Source of the DNA: Nemertoderma westbladi
Taxonomy: Eukaryota; Xenacoelomorpha; Nemertodermatida; Nemertodermatidae
NCBI GenBank assembly: GCA_032718475.1
Contig: JAUCBJ010002071.1
Coordinates: forward strand, 1-24,296
Length of the DNA stretch: 24,296 nt
Direction of reading: 5' to 3'
The notes below the pieces were generated by a model that had not been told where the DNA came from, did no database searches, and saw only the letters and a list, made by a program, of their open reading frames with translations. Shown here in pieces: positions 1 to 8,638 of this stretch. Each line of letters begins with the position of its first letter. The first letter of the stretch is position 1. The position numbers and the translations under genes are program-made.

Positions 1-1
1 T

Positions 2-154
2 ATACCGGTACCAGTACAGCAGTATGACTACAGCATGCAGGGACATAACATATACCCAGGGGAGGGGGGAATTATTGCGGATAGGTGTATGGGCCCCAAC
101 ATATTAACATCAACCCCAGTACCAAACATACCGGTGGGGGGGGGGGGGGGGGGG
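2..154 (+). pseudogene. gag N-terminal segment, truncated by window edge and frame-split at a G19 run
   Basis: The frame starting at base 2 is open until a TGA at 161. It reads as a Gln/Tyr/Pro/Gly-rich low-complexity stretch that ends in a glycine run encoded by the G tract at 136-154. After the tract the continuing gag frame is the next one over, so 18 or 21 G would keep a single frame and the observed 19 does not. An ATG lies in frame at 35-37, but the true start may be upstream of the window. The composition resembles the disordered N-terminal part of retrotransposon Gag. That assignment rests mainly on position directly before recognisable gag. Confidence 0.5.
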
Positions 155-2303
155 ACAGGGTGACATTCCCCCATCACAACATCAACAATATACCCCGATA
201 GGAGCGAGAACAACGAGACCCTTGGATGAAAATAGGTCGTGTGACACAGAGATATGGAGGGGGCCGCTACCCCCGATGACATACCCAAGTCAAAGAAGAT
301 CAAGAAATAGGACGGACGAACCGCACCAGACAGGAGAAACTATACAGCATCCATCGAACCCATTGGAAGTACAGGCGATGGGGATGGCCACGTTGATCGA
401 TGCGTTAAAAACGAGGATCGAGTTACCACCTGTGGAACCATTCAAATTCGATGGGAGTAGGCCGGAAGAATATCTACAGTTTCGGCGCATGTATAGTAAC
501 GAAATACTTACGAAAAACTTGACGCAGGCGGAGTGCCTAAAGTATCTGCAAGTATACACGGGAGGCCCAGCATACGATATCTTGAGGCAATATCAAGGAA
601 TAGAGGGCGGCTTCACGACAGCGTGGCGGGCACTGGACAGGGAATACGGGCACCCGGCCAAGATCATCAGACAGACACTGAGAGGCATAACATCGGGTGG
701 CCTACAGGATAATCCCGTTAGCATTAAGACGTTCGCTAACAAGGTCGAAAAGGCGCTAATCGTGCTGAAGACGCTAGACGCGCCATACGAGCTCAACGCG
801 TCCAATAACATCACCACGATAGCACAGGCACTACCAAACTGGCTGCGCAACAAGTGGAGGAAGATCGCCTTCTCCACTCGAGACAAGAAGGGTGTGGAAC
901 CGGGTTTAGAAGAAATGTCAAGCTTCTTAAACTACGAGGCTGAACTAATAACTGACCCAGTCTATAGCGAAGATAGCCTGGGAAAGGGACCGAAGACGGA
1001 TTACCATAGACCGAAACCAGAACACAATACATCAAACGCATTACCGAGGCTCAGGCAATCATTGCCATATGCAGCGACGCAGGGGACTGCAAGTCCACAG
1101 CTAGCCGAAGATAAGACAACACCATGGAACGGACAGGGGAACAATAACAACACGAATAAATACAACCCCAGTACGTCCAGTAGGTCGAATCCAAACAATA
1201 AGAATAGTAGGGACTTTGGTACAAACGCAGCTGCGATACGCAATGCACTGTATAAAGAGGGCTACGACCCAAAGAGCAAATGCCAGCTACACGCAAATGC
1301 GCTTCATCAAACCATGAACTGCAGGTACTGGCAAGCGCTACCTAGGCAAGATCAGATAGATTATGCATTGAGCAACAAAATCTGCTCGCGATGTGTAATG
1401 AGTGGACATAGAGCAAGGGAGTGCAAGGAGAAGCCGGTAAAGTTTGGTCAGAGGAGAGGCCAGACGATGGCGACGAGCACAGTAGGGGCGAAGAAGAGAG
1501 GAACGGTGTTACTTGGAGTAGTACCCGTGCGAGTTATTGGGGAAGGCAATCGATCAGTAACAACACTAATGCTGGTCGATAGTGGAGCTGCCTTCACATT
1601 AGTCGAGGAATGGGTGGCCGAAGAGATAGGATTGAGAACGAGGCCAAGCAGAATGGCGGTAACAACCATCTCTAGCAAAGATGAGATCTTGGAGATGAGA
1701 ACAGGACGGTGCGCAATTGCAGCAGTGGCACCGGGATGCGACTATGGGGTAACCATCGACCCCATCCAAGTGATAGAGTCAATTAATATCAATGCCAGGC
1801 GGCCAACCAACATCGAGGTCGAGCAATATAAATTCCTGGACGACATTGACTTCTCAATCCCAGACGTGGATGTTAGGAATGTATCCATCATAGTAGGAAT
1901 GGATTGCCCAACGGCCCACGAAAGAATGCAAACGGTCTTCGGCGAAGACAAGCAGTGTGACCCGGTGGTGATATTAACACCATTCGGGTGGACGCTGAGT
2001 GGTCCAATCAAGAGTAAGATACCATTTAGGATGTCGGAGACATCAGGATGCATGTTCGCGGGAACAATGCAGGAAATGGGTGATGAGGGAGCAGAGGAGC
2101 TGCTTAAAAGACTGCTCAGACAAGATTTCGAGGGACTAAAGGAGACCGGGGTCGGGACCTCGGTAGAAGACAAGCAGGCTTTACAAAGCGTGGAGGAATC
2201 GATGACATGCAATGAGGGGCGGTATACTATAGGAATGGTATGGAAACTACCGAAGATACCGCTGCCCGATAATAGAGGGATGGTACTCACTGAACCACAC
2301 TGA
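108..2303 (+). CDS. BEL/Pao Gag and aspartic protease region
   Basis: The frame is open from 108 to a TGA at 2301-2303. No ATG lies at the head of the clear homology, which fits continuation from the upstream gag frame across the G run. A DUF1759-like capsid region starts near 430 (IELPPVEPFKFDGSR) and runs to about 950. A Cys/His-rich part follows, with a CX2CX4HX4C knuckle (CSRCVMSGHRAREC) near 1383-1424. The protease begins with the catalytic LVDSGA motif near 1573-1590. The A17 region includes VGMDCP and LTPFGWTLSG near 1970-2010. Gag packages the RNA and the protease cuts the polyprotein. The frame ends in the spacer before RT at LPDNRGMVL, where BEL elements normally read straight on, so the end is a lesion rather than a natural stop. 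Confidence 0.85.
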   Translation, partial: HQPQYQTYRWGGGGGGQGDIPPSQHQQYTPIGARTTRPLDENRSCDTEIWRGPLPPMTYPSQRRSRNRTDEPHQTGETIQHPSNPLEVQAMGMATLIDALKTRIELPPVEPFKFDGSRPEEYLQFRRMYSNEILTKNLTQAECLKYLQVYTGGPAYDILRQYQGIEGGFTTAWRALDREYGHPAKIIRQTLRGITSGGLQDNPVSIKTFANKVEKALIVLKTLDAPYELNASNNITTIAQALPNWLRNKWRKIAFSTRDKKGVEPGLEEMSSFLNYEAELITDPVYSEDSLGKGPKTDYHRPKPEHNTSNALPRLRQSLPYAATQGTASPQLAEDKTTPWNGQGNNNNTNKYNPSTSSRSNPNNKNSRDFGTNAAAIRNALYKEGYDPKSKCQLHANALHQTMNCRYWQALPRQDQIDYALSNKICSRCVMSGHRARECKEKPVKFGQRRGQTMATSTVGAKKRGTVLLGVVPVRVIGEGNRSVTTLMLVDSGAAFTLVEEWVAEEIGLRTRPSRMAVTTISSKDEILEMRTGRCAIAAVAPGCDYGVTIDPIQVIESININARRPTNIEVEQYKFLDDIDFSIPDVDVRNVSIIVGMDCPTAHERMQTVFGEDKQCDPVVILTPFGWTLSGPIKSKIPFRMSETSGCMFAGTMQEMGDEGAEELLKRLLRQDFEGLKETGVGTSVEDKQALQSVEESMTCNEGRYTIGMVWKLPKIPLPDNRGMVLTEPH
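136..154 (+). repeat. G19 homopolymer inside gag
   Basis: Nineteen consecutive G residues follow a T at 135. The run separates two gag reading frames and is the likeliest cause of the shift. Runs of this length are prone to slippage in replication, in reverse transcription and in sequencing. Confidence 0.95.
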
Positions 2304-3304
2304 AACAAACACTAAAACGGAGCCCCGAGAAGAATGAGTACATCCACAGAACGATTAAGAAGTACGTCGAGAAAGGATGGGCCGTGGAGTTACCGGTCGA
2401 CGAGCCGAACACGGACAGGACATATTACCTGCCACTCCACGTGGCTTTAGACCCAAAGAAAGGTAAACTACGGATGGTAGTCGACGCATCGGCAAAGACC
2501 GACGGAAAATGCCTAAACGACTACCTGTTAGAAGGCCCAAACATATACAATTCGGGCATAGAGGTCCTACTTAGATTTAGGAATGGGAAACACGCCTTCA
2601 CGTGTGACATAGAAGGCATGTTCAACCAAGTCCGTGTAACGGAGGAAGATAGCGACAGTCAGCGCTTCTTATGGTATAACGGCGAGGAAGAACCGTCGAT
2701 AATACCAGCATATAAGATGGTAGTTCAAAACATGGGAGCCAAGTCGTCTTCATTTACGACGACTATGGCAGTTAGAGACACAGTGAAGGGGAAGGAAGAT
2801 AGATACAGCACTAGGGCCGTCGATATGATTCGACGCGGCTTCTACGTAGACGACAGAATGGAGTCTGGAAATACGGTTAAGGAGATACTGGACACGGGGC
2901 GCGAGGTTCGCGACATCCTAAAAGGATCCGGCTTTAACCTGACCAAATTCCAATCCAGCTCGGAAGAATTTATCAAGGCGATAGAGGACAAGAGACCAGA
3001 ATCGACCATGGATAATCCCACAACAGCCAAAGGGCAGGACATGGCGAATAAGAGAACAGAATCTCAACAGAAGGCATTGGGAATCATGTGGAACAGAGAG
3101 ACAGACGAACTGAAGTATCAGCTGAGCCAGGAGGGTGCAGACATCCACACGAAGAGGGGCTATGTATCGTATATAGCAAGGATATACGATCCCCTAGGCC
3201 TAGCATCCCCATTATTAGTTACGGGGAAACAGATACTCAAGAGAGTATACAAATTGAAGGATGAGTGGGACGTAGAGGTACCAGAGGAAATCAAGAAACA
3301 ATAG
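2294..3304 (+). pseudogene. BEL/Pao reverse transcriptase segment (frameshifted, nonsense-ended)
   Basis: This segment lies one base back (-1) from the gag-protease frame. It is open from 2294 after a TGA at 2291-2293, and homology is clear from the EYIHRTIKKYVEKGWAVEL stretch at about 2336. RT motifs in order are VVDASAKTDG, then CDIEGMFNQV (catalytic Asp of motif A) near 2606, then FYVDD (two catalytic Asp) near 2840-2856. RT thumb-like sequence (YDPLGLASP) follows near 3186-3210. An in-frame TAG at 3302-3304 interrupts the reading. The same frame resumes directly with RNase H linker sequence, so it is a nonsense mutation and not the protein's end. No slippery heptamer is visible at the frame change, so I favour a 1-nt lesion over programmed frameshifting. 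The enzyme copies element RNA into DNA in the particle. Confidence 0.85.
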
Positions 3305-4267
3305 AGTAAGTGGACAGGAGACTTGGAGAAGATGGGAACATACAACATGCCACGAGTGTATTTCCCGGATGGGAACATGACGAACCTGGACCTACACATG
3401 TTCTCCGATGCGTCGTTGGAGGCGTACGAAGCGGCACTCTACTTAGTACAACGAGAGGGGGCTCATAAGCCCAGACTAGCCTTTAGCAAAGCGAAGTCAA
3501 CGCCGCCAGATTCAGCATCAGTTCCCAAATTAGAATTGACAGCTGCGAGACTAGGAGTTAGAGCCACAGCCTACCTAGTGGATACTATTCCCAACATAGT
3601 GGAGACACACTACTGGACGGACTCCATGGTAGTACTTGGTTGGCTACATAACGAAAGGACGAGGTACCCAATATTCGTCGCAAATAGAGTGGACGAAATA
3701 AGGGCGAGCACAGAACTGGAAAGGTGGCACTACTGCCCAACGGACGAGAACCCAGCGGACTTGTTGTCGAGGGGCATGGTACGCCACACTTTCTTGAAGA
3801 AGGAAGTATTGTGGCAACATGGGCAACAATTTCTGAGCGATAAGGAGGCCTGGCCGCCGATGAGAAAGGTGGACCCGGGCTCAGAAGTAGTGTCAGAGGG
3901 AGAAGAGGGAGATTCAGAAGGAGAAGAGATATACTCCCAGATGGTGAGGGAGATTAGGGATGTGCAACCAAAACAAGAACTATGCGATAACCCGACGGAT
4001 AAACTCCTCAGCTACAGTTCTAGCTGGTATAAGACCAAGAAACTAGTGGCGTACTGGAGAGCCTTCGGGAATTTCCTCGCGCGAGTTGGCAAGGACAAGA
4101 AGATCAGGACGACCATAGATCTGGAAGGAGCGGCCAAGGCAATCATCCGCTATGAACAACGGAAGAACTATAGTGACGAGGTAGAACGCGTCGGTAACCA
4201 ACAACACCTCCGACGGGACAGCGAGCTGATCACGCTGTCGCCACAACTTATGACGACGGGATTCTAG
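3305..4267 (+). pseudogene. BEL/Pao RNase H and connection region
   Basis: This continues the RT frame after the TAG at 3302. RNase H-like acidic motifs appear in order: HMFSDAS near 3397, KLELTAARLG near 3526, YWTDSMVVLGWL near 3611 and the DENPADLLSRG stretch near 3743-3775. This is the normal BEL/Pao series. A Glu/Ser-rich insert (about 3880-3930) lies downstream. The frame ends in a TAG at 4265-4267. The next frame already carries the expected continuation (YDDGILV) from about 4249, so a single -1 change between about 4245 and 4250 explains the break. RNase H removes the RNA strand during reverse transcription. Confidence 0.8.
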
Positions 4268-5481
4268 TAATGAACTCTAGGGTGGGATACAACAACAGCA
4301 TAATCGTACCACCGAAACCCATCATTATTCCAACAGGATCGCCAATAGTTCACCAGATTATTTGGGACTCCCACAAGTCGATATTGCACGGGGGCACCAA
4401 CCGAACCCTCACGGAGATAAGGAAGACCTTTTGGGTCAAACAGTTGAGGAAGAAGGTAAAAGCGGTGGTGGGGCAGTGCCAGACCTGCCGGCGAGCGAAG
4501 AAGGAGCGAGCCATACAAGAGATGGCGCCACTACCAGCGAGTAGAGTAAGACAGCACGACCCGCCATTTACGCATTGTGGTGTGGACATGTTCGGGCCGA
4601 TAAAGATAAAGGTGATGCGGCACATGGAGAAACGCTACGGTATCATCTTCGTATGCAACAACACGCGGGCGATAGGGATAGAACTCGCCCAAGATGCAAC
4701 CGCATCAGCATTCATTAATGCCTTAGAAAGGTTTAGGGACCGCAAAGGTGGGACGATCGCAGTGATATACAGCGACAACGGCACCAACTTTGTAGGCGCA
4801 GAGAATGAGATGGCAGAGGCCTTGGACATCTTGGAAGGAGAAGAAGTCAGGGCAGCCATGAGGCGACGACAAGTAAAGTGGGAGAGAAGGACGCCGTATG
4901 CACCACATACACTAGGATGCGTCGAGAGTCTGGTGGGCAGTTCTAAGCATCTAATGACGAAGCTAATGAACACCCACATGGTCACTGAGGACGTCTTACG
5001 GACAGTGCTTGCGAAGTGCGAGGGGATCATTAATAGCAGACCGCTATACCCGGAGAATGATGACCCTGAGTCATTAGACGTGCTGACGCCTAGCCATTTC
5101 CTGATGGAAAGGCCAGCGACCATCGATATGCGGGGTGTAGACCCAGATGACATACACTCCCGCCAAAGTTGGAAAGTCGCTAAAGCAATAAGCGCAGAGT
5201 ATTGGAGGAGGTGGGTAGAGGAATACCTACCCACACTCCATAAAAGGAGTAAGTGGAGGAAGCCAAATAGGGAGTTAAGAGAGGGAGATCTCGTAATCGT
5301 TACGGATGATACTATCATCAACAACCAGTGGCGGTTGGCGAGAGTTGTAGGCACTTACTCCGACGAGGACGGAAGAGTCCGATCGGTAGAAGTGCGGATA
5401 GGTGGTAAGATAGGTGCAAAGGACAGAAAAACCTACAGGAGAGCTGTGGGAAAATGCTGTCTGCTAGAAGGGGCACCTTAG
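4249..5481 (+). CDS. BEL/Pao integrase with H2C2 zinc finger and DUF5641-like C-terminus
   Basis: The ORF from the first ATG (4270) encodes 403 residues. The H2C2 zinc finger is seen as HQIIWDSHKSILHGG plus CQTCRR, about 4351-4492. The catalytic triad is visible: Asp in HCGVDMFGP (near 4576), Asp in IYSDNGTNF (near 4768) and Glu in GCVESLVGSSK (near 4918). The C-terminal part (AEYWRRWVEEYLP, then REGDLVIV and WRLARVVG) matches the DUF5641 domain usual at the end of BEL/Pao pol. The natural stop is TAG at 5479-5481. The true reading starts in the RNase H frame and arrives here through the lesion near 4248. Integrase inserts the DNA copy into the genome. This stretch is free of internal lesions. 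Confidence 0.88.
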   Translation, partial: YDDGILVMNSRVGYNNSIIVPPKPIIIPTGSPIVHQIIWDSHKSILHGGTNRTLTEIRKTFWVKQLRKKVKAVVGQCQTCRRAKKERAIQEMAPLPASRVRQHDPPFTHCGVDMFGPIKIKVMRHMEKRYGIIFVCNNTRAIGIELAQDATASAFINALERFRDRKGGTIAVIYSDNGTNFVGAENEMAEALDILEGEEVRAAMRRRQVKWERRTPYAPHTLGCVESLVGSSKHLMTKLMNTHMVTEDVLRTVLAKCEGIINSRPLYPENDDPESLDVLTPSHFLMERPATIDMRGVDPDDIHSRQSWKVAKAISAEYWRRWVEEYLPTLHKRSKWRKPNRELREGDLVIVTDDTIINNQWRLARVVGTYSDEDGRVRSVEVRIGGKIGAKDRKTYRRAVGKCCLLEGAP

Positions 5482-5639
5482 TGGAGTTTGTCATGAGTTT
5501 AGTCGTCCAAGCTTTGGACTGAGGGGGGTGGGATTGAGGGCGAGACGCCCTTCCCACTCATAAAAATAGATAAAAATAGAAATAAAATAAATAATAGTAC
5601 ATAGTAGGTACGCAGTTAGTAGGCAGAAGTTAGTCAGTA

Positions 5640-6100
5640 AGAAGGTACGTAGTACCTAGAGTTAGTTAGTCAGTAAGAAGGTACGTAGTACCTAGAGTTA
5701 GTCAGTTAGTTAGGAGGTACGTAGTACCTAGTGTTAGTTAGTTAGGAGGTACGTAGTACCGCTAGTTAAGTAGAGAGTTAGAGGGTACGTAGTACTGTCA
5801 GTTAGAGAAGAGTTAGAGGGTACGTAGTACCGTTAGTTAGAGAGTTAGAGGGTACGTAGTACCGTTAGTTAGAGAGTTAGAGGGTACGTAGTACCGTTAG
5901 GTAGAGAGTTAGAGGGCATGTAGTACCGTTAGTTAGAGAGTTAGAGGGTACATAGTACCGTTAGTTAGAGAGTTAGATGGTACGTAGTACCGTTAGTTAG
6001 AGAGCTAGAGGGTACGTAGTACCGTTAGGTAGAGAGTTAGAGGGTACGTAGTATCGTTAGGTAGAGAGTTAGAGGGTACGTAGTACCGTTAGTTAGAGAG
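5640..6100 (+). repeat. 32-bp minisatellite, about 14 units, each with a short hairpin
   Basis: Most units are close to 32 bp; the earliest are longer (37 bp between the first two). Each carries GGTAC-GTA-GTACC, a 5-bp inverted repeat with a 3-nt loop, followed by GTTAGTTAGAGAGTTAGAG. Hairpin cores are seen at 5644-5656, 5716-5728 and so on up to 6075-6087. A few cores are mutated (for example CATGTAGTACC and GTAGTATC). The array starts about 160 bp after the integrase stop and lies between pol and the second ORF. TAG and TAA triplets recur, so it is non-coding. Related degenerate sequence extends left to about 5595. Confidence 0.95.
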
Positions 6101-6430
6101 AAAGTAAGAGTTAGAGGGGTATATAGGATATAGATATGAGTTAGCAGTTAGTAGCGAGAGGGGGGCATATGAGTACAGTTGGATAGATCGTGTAGGCCGC
6201 GCGACATATACTGCTGTACTGCACAGGCCCACAGAGTAGGCCAGAATGTGGATTAGGAGATAGAATAATCCATAGGCAGTAGCAAGTGGTAAGACAGTAG
6301 GATTAAAAATAAAATTAGAATAAGAATAGGGCTAAGAAGGGGAACAAATTATGGTAACAGTAGTAAGAATAGGCAATAACTCAGAAATTCAGAAAGAGAT
6401 AGGCCATCGAACTGAACTTAAACCACCTAA
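6101..6430. other. Spacer between minisatellite and second ORF
   Basis: No reading frame or clear repeat was found. The stretch is A/G-rich, with short degenerate TTAG-type remnants at its left. It could be a leader or splice-acceptor region for the following ORF, but no convincing acceptor is visible. Confidence 0.4.
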
Positions 6431-6448
6431 ACCCATCACTCATCACGT

Positions 6449-7912
6449 TTGCGCCTTGGCAAGGCACCACCTACGGGTGAGCGATCGGGCAGAGTTCGAG
6501 ATGGCAGGCAAACTAGACGGGAGAGGATAGAAGCAGAAGAGAGGGAAGAGGAGGCCAGGACACAGAGTTACGGCTTCGAGGAACAGGCAGGCTTAGACGA
6601 GCTTCATTGGACTTCGTCAGGGAGTTCGGGGGAGTCTCTAGGGCGAGAACTGGGATGGACGGTGGGATCACCGAAACAGTCGACGTCGGGGTTGCAAGCG
6701 ATGCCCATACCAGCGGGCGCCGAAGGCGACCAACCGCCAAGGAAGTTAAGGGAGCTAGAGGGATGGAGAGCTACGGGCGAGAGCCAAGGCGGGAAGGGAC
6801 ATAGTGGATCCATCGGGATACCGGGGTTGGAGCCACTGCCAGAGGAGGAGGAGGACGACGACGAGTTCGGAGGGGTGCCGCCCATCGAGAGGATTGGCCA
6901 CTCGGACACGGACTGGGTTGGCGGGAGGGTGGTGACGGCCAGTGGGGCGAGGGCCTTCTGGAACAGATCCGGCAAGCGGACCTGGGTGCACGAGGAGCCG
7001 GCGATGGATTTCGCGGGGAGCACTATCAGGTTGGGCGAGCAACCGGGGACGGCACCACGGATAGTATTCGGGGAGACGATGCCCGAGAGGGGCGGAGAGA
7101 TCGACGTAGACAGGGACACCAACGTGCAGAAGTTCGCTTACCAGCGACTCCACAGACCGCGGAGATCGCTTGGGACGAAAGACGACGTGGGGCGGGAGAC
7201 ATTGGTACTCGGTTGCGACTACTGTGGGAGACAGACCCACCAGGAGGGGAGCTGCTTGTACCGGTTCCAAAAGGGAACCTTTTGCCTCTACTGCCGCGAG
7301 TCGAGCCACAGGATGGGGGCGTGGCCACGGTTGCATAACCGATGTCCGAAGTGCAGCTTTCAGGGACACTACGGACGCCAGTGCGACTGGGTGGACGACG
7401 AGGGGAAGTTCAGAAGATTCGAGGAGTGGGCCGACGTCGGGGCCATGACGCGCCGGCGCATGGAGGCCCAGGAGTTCAAGTGGGGTTTCTTCCTTATCAA
7501 TCAGGAGGCTCACATGGAAATCATAAAGCGGAGGCTACCGTTTACCTATCAAGAGGTAGCAACGGCGGCGTCATATGCTGGAGTGATGAATACACAAAGA
7601 TATTTGGACAGGTGGACGCCACAGAACCGAGGGGAGTTTAGGGATTTCTTGGCGGAGCACGTACCGCAAGCAATGAAGATGATCCTATGGGACGCCACCA
7701 GAGGGAGACAAGAGGGCCACTCTGAGGGGCCACCGGCGAAGCGATATCGGGCACTAATAACACCAGCGCCCAAGGAGCCAACAACCGGAATCAGCAGGGA
7801 GGTGGCGGCGAAAGTCCGAAAGCAGAAAGCGAACCCCAGAGGAGCGGTAGTAACCAAGAAACGACCCAGGGAAGAGGACGCCAGGGGGAACTATCCCCAG
7901 AGGAACAGATAG
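6449..7912 (+). CDS. Second ORF of the BEL/Pao element: acidic/basic protein with CCHC-type zinc knuckles
   Basis: The frame is open from 6431 to a TAG at 7910-7912. There is no ATG near its head: the listed start is a TTG, and the first in-frame ATG gives MPIPAGAEGD near 6701. Expression may therefore need splicing or a frame join. Visible parts in order: a charged Arg/Glu-rich N-terminus; an acidic run (PLPEEEEDDDEF) near 6826-6870; a Cys/His array from about 7216; and a basic, NLS-like C-terminus (TKKRPREEDARGN). The array holds CDYCGRQTHQEGSC (CX2CX4HX4C), then CLYC...H...C, then CPKCSFQGHYGRQC (CX2CX4HX4C). No signal peptide, transmembrane segment or furin site is seen, so it is not env-like despite the env position. 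A nucleic-acid-binding or second Gag-like role is an inference. The whole ORF is unbroken, unlike pol. Confidence 0.7.
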   Translation: MRLGKAPPTGERSGRVRDGRQTRRERIEAEEREEEARTQSYGFEEQAGLDELHWTSSGSSGESLGRELGWTVGSPKQSTSGLQAMPIPAGAEGDQPPRKLRELEGWRATGESQGGKGHSGSIGIPGLEPLPEEEEDDDEFGGVPPIERIGHSDTDWVGGRVVTASGARAFWNRSGKRTWVHEEPAMDFAGSTIRLGEQPGTAPRIVFGETMPERGGEIDVDRDTNVQKFAYQRLHRPRRSLGTKDDVGRETLVLGCDYCGRQTHQEGSCLYRFQKGTFCLYCRESSHRMGAWPRLHNRCPKCSFQGHYGRQCDWVDDEGKFRRFEEWADVGAMTRRRMEAQEFKWGFFLINQEAHMEIIKRRLPFTYQEVATAASYAGVMNTQRYLDRWTPQNRGEFRDFLAEHVPQAMKMILWDATRGRQEGHSEGPPAKRYRALITPAPKEPTTGISREVAAKVRKQKANPRGAVVTKKRPREEDARGNYPQRNR

Positions 7913-8203
7913 GTTCCCAGGGCCGAGGGAGAGAAACTGGGACTTGGACGTGGTACGCCTGGAAGGCGCTGCGTGGGACGTACGAACTATTAAGTACAAA
8001 TTTAATTAATGCAAATAATCATATAAGTGCAATTTGTATGTACGTACGTAGTAATTAGTAATCTACAAATATATACGTTCGGAGTAAGTACTATAGTCAT
8101 ACAACCTTTCTCAATTAGCTACTGGGACTGGGGGATAACTGACTATGGCACTATGGACGAGACACCAGACAATTTCACACTTCTTGAGTGCGACGGCACA
8201 AGA

Positions 8204-8220
8204 GGGGGGGGGGGGGGGGG
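8204..8220 (+). repeat. G17 homopolymer
   Basis: Seventeen consecutive G residues in the element's 3' region, about 110 bp before a second run. Confidence 0.95.
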
Positions 8221-8315
8221 AGATTCGTCAGAATGGATGAGGCAATCGAAATGGGGTTGAGGAACGGAGCAATAGTGCGAAGTGCGGAGAGAGTGCGGAC
8301 GCAATTCTAGTGTGT

Positions 8316-8330
8316 GGGGGGGGGGGGGGG
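8316..8330 (+). repeat. G15 homopolymer
   Basis: Fifteen consecutive G residues, preceded by TGTGT. This is the third long G run on the element's sense strand. Confidence 0.95.
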
Positions 8331-8600
8331 AGAATAAGAGGCTGAGTGAGGGACGAGGAGGTCCGAGGGTATGAGAGAGTTAGGGTGAGAGTGGAGAAGA
8401 GATAGGGCAAAAGTGTTGGGGAAACAAAAAATCGAGTGAGAGGTGAGCGCGATCGGCCCGACATGAGACGCCAGGCATACAGGGTAGCGTTATCATACCC
8501 ATAGGGAGCGGCCTGGAAAGCCGGCTCCGAGAGAAAAGAATTCCACCCCACACCCGATACTAGATCGGGATCCAGCGGGATTGTAGCGCACTTAAGGTGG

Positions 8601-8629
8601 ATGCTATCTTCTCACCGGGAAGATAGCAT
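8601..8629 (+). promoter_or_regulatory. Perfect 10-bp hairpin abutting the polypurine tract
   Basis: ATGCTATCTT (8601-8610) pairs with AAGATAGCAT (8620-8629) around a 9-nt loop. The next base starts the purine tract. Placement right before the plus-strand primer suggests a role in priming or RNA 3' processing, but function is not shown. Confidence 0.75.
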
Positions 8630-8638
8630 GGGGGGGAG
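8630..8638 (+). promoter_or_regulatory. Polypurine tract (plus-strand primer)
   Basis: GGGGGGGAG lies directly before the TG that starts the 3' LTR. In LTR elements this RNase H-resistant tract primes plus-strand DNA synthesis. Confidence 0.8.

Larger units (their letters stand above)
7913..8600 (+). other. 3' untranslated part of the BEL/Pao element
   Basis: No convincing coding frame. It holds G17 (8204-8220) and G15 (8316-8330) runs and otherwise G/A-rich sequence. A 6-bp inverted repeat (CCCGAT at 8553-8558, ATCGGG at 8564-8569, 5-nt loop) lies near the right end. Confidence 0.6.

Noticed and set aside
2285-2310. Programmed -1 frameshift between protease and RT
   Set aside because: No X XXY YYZ heptamer in the upstream frame before its stop, and BEL/Pao pol is usually one frame. 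A lesion is simpler.
4635-5354. Antisense 239-codon frame opposite integrase
   Set aside because: It lies exactly over the conserved integrase catalytic domain and has no features of its own.
5640-6100. CRISPR-like palindromic repeats or telomeric repeat
   Set aside because: The intervals between palindromes are themselves repeated, so there are no spacers, and the TTAG words do not form a TTAGGG array.
6604-7513. Antisense reading frames of 172 and 252 codons opposite the zinc-knuckle ORF
   Set aside because: They are shadows in GC-rich coding sequence. The sense strand has the Cys/His motifs; the antisense shows no domain.
8027-8551. Short frames on both strands across the G17 and G15 runs
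   Set aside because: Driven by homopolymers, with no domain; they lie in the element's 3' untranslated part.
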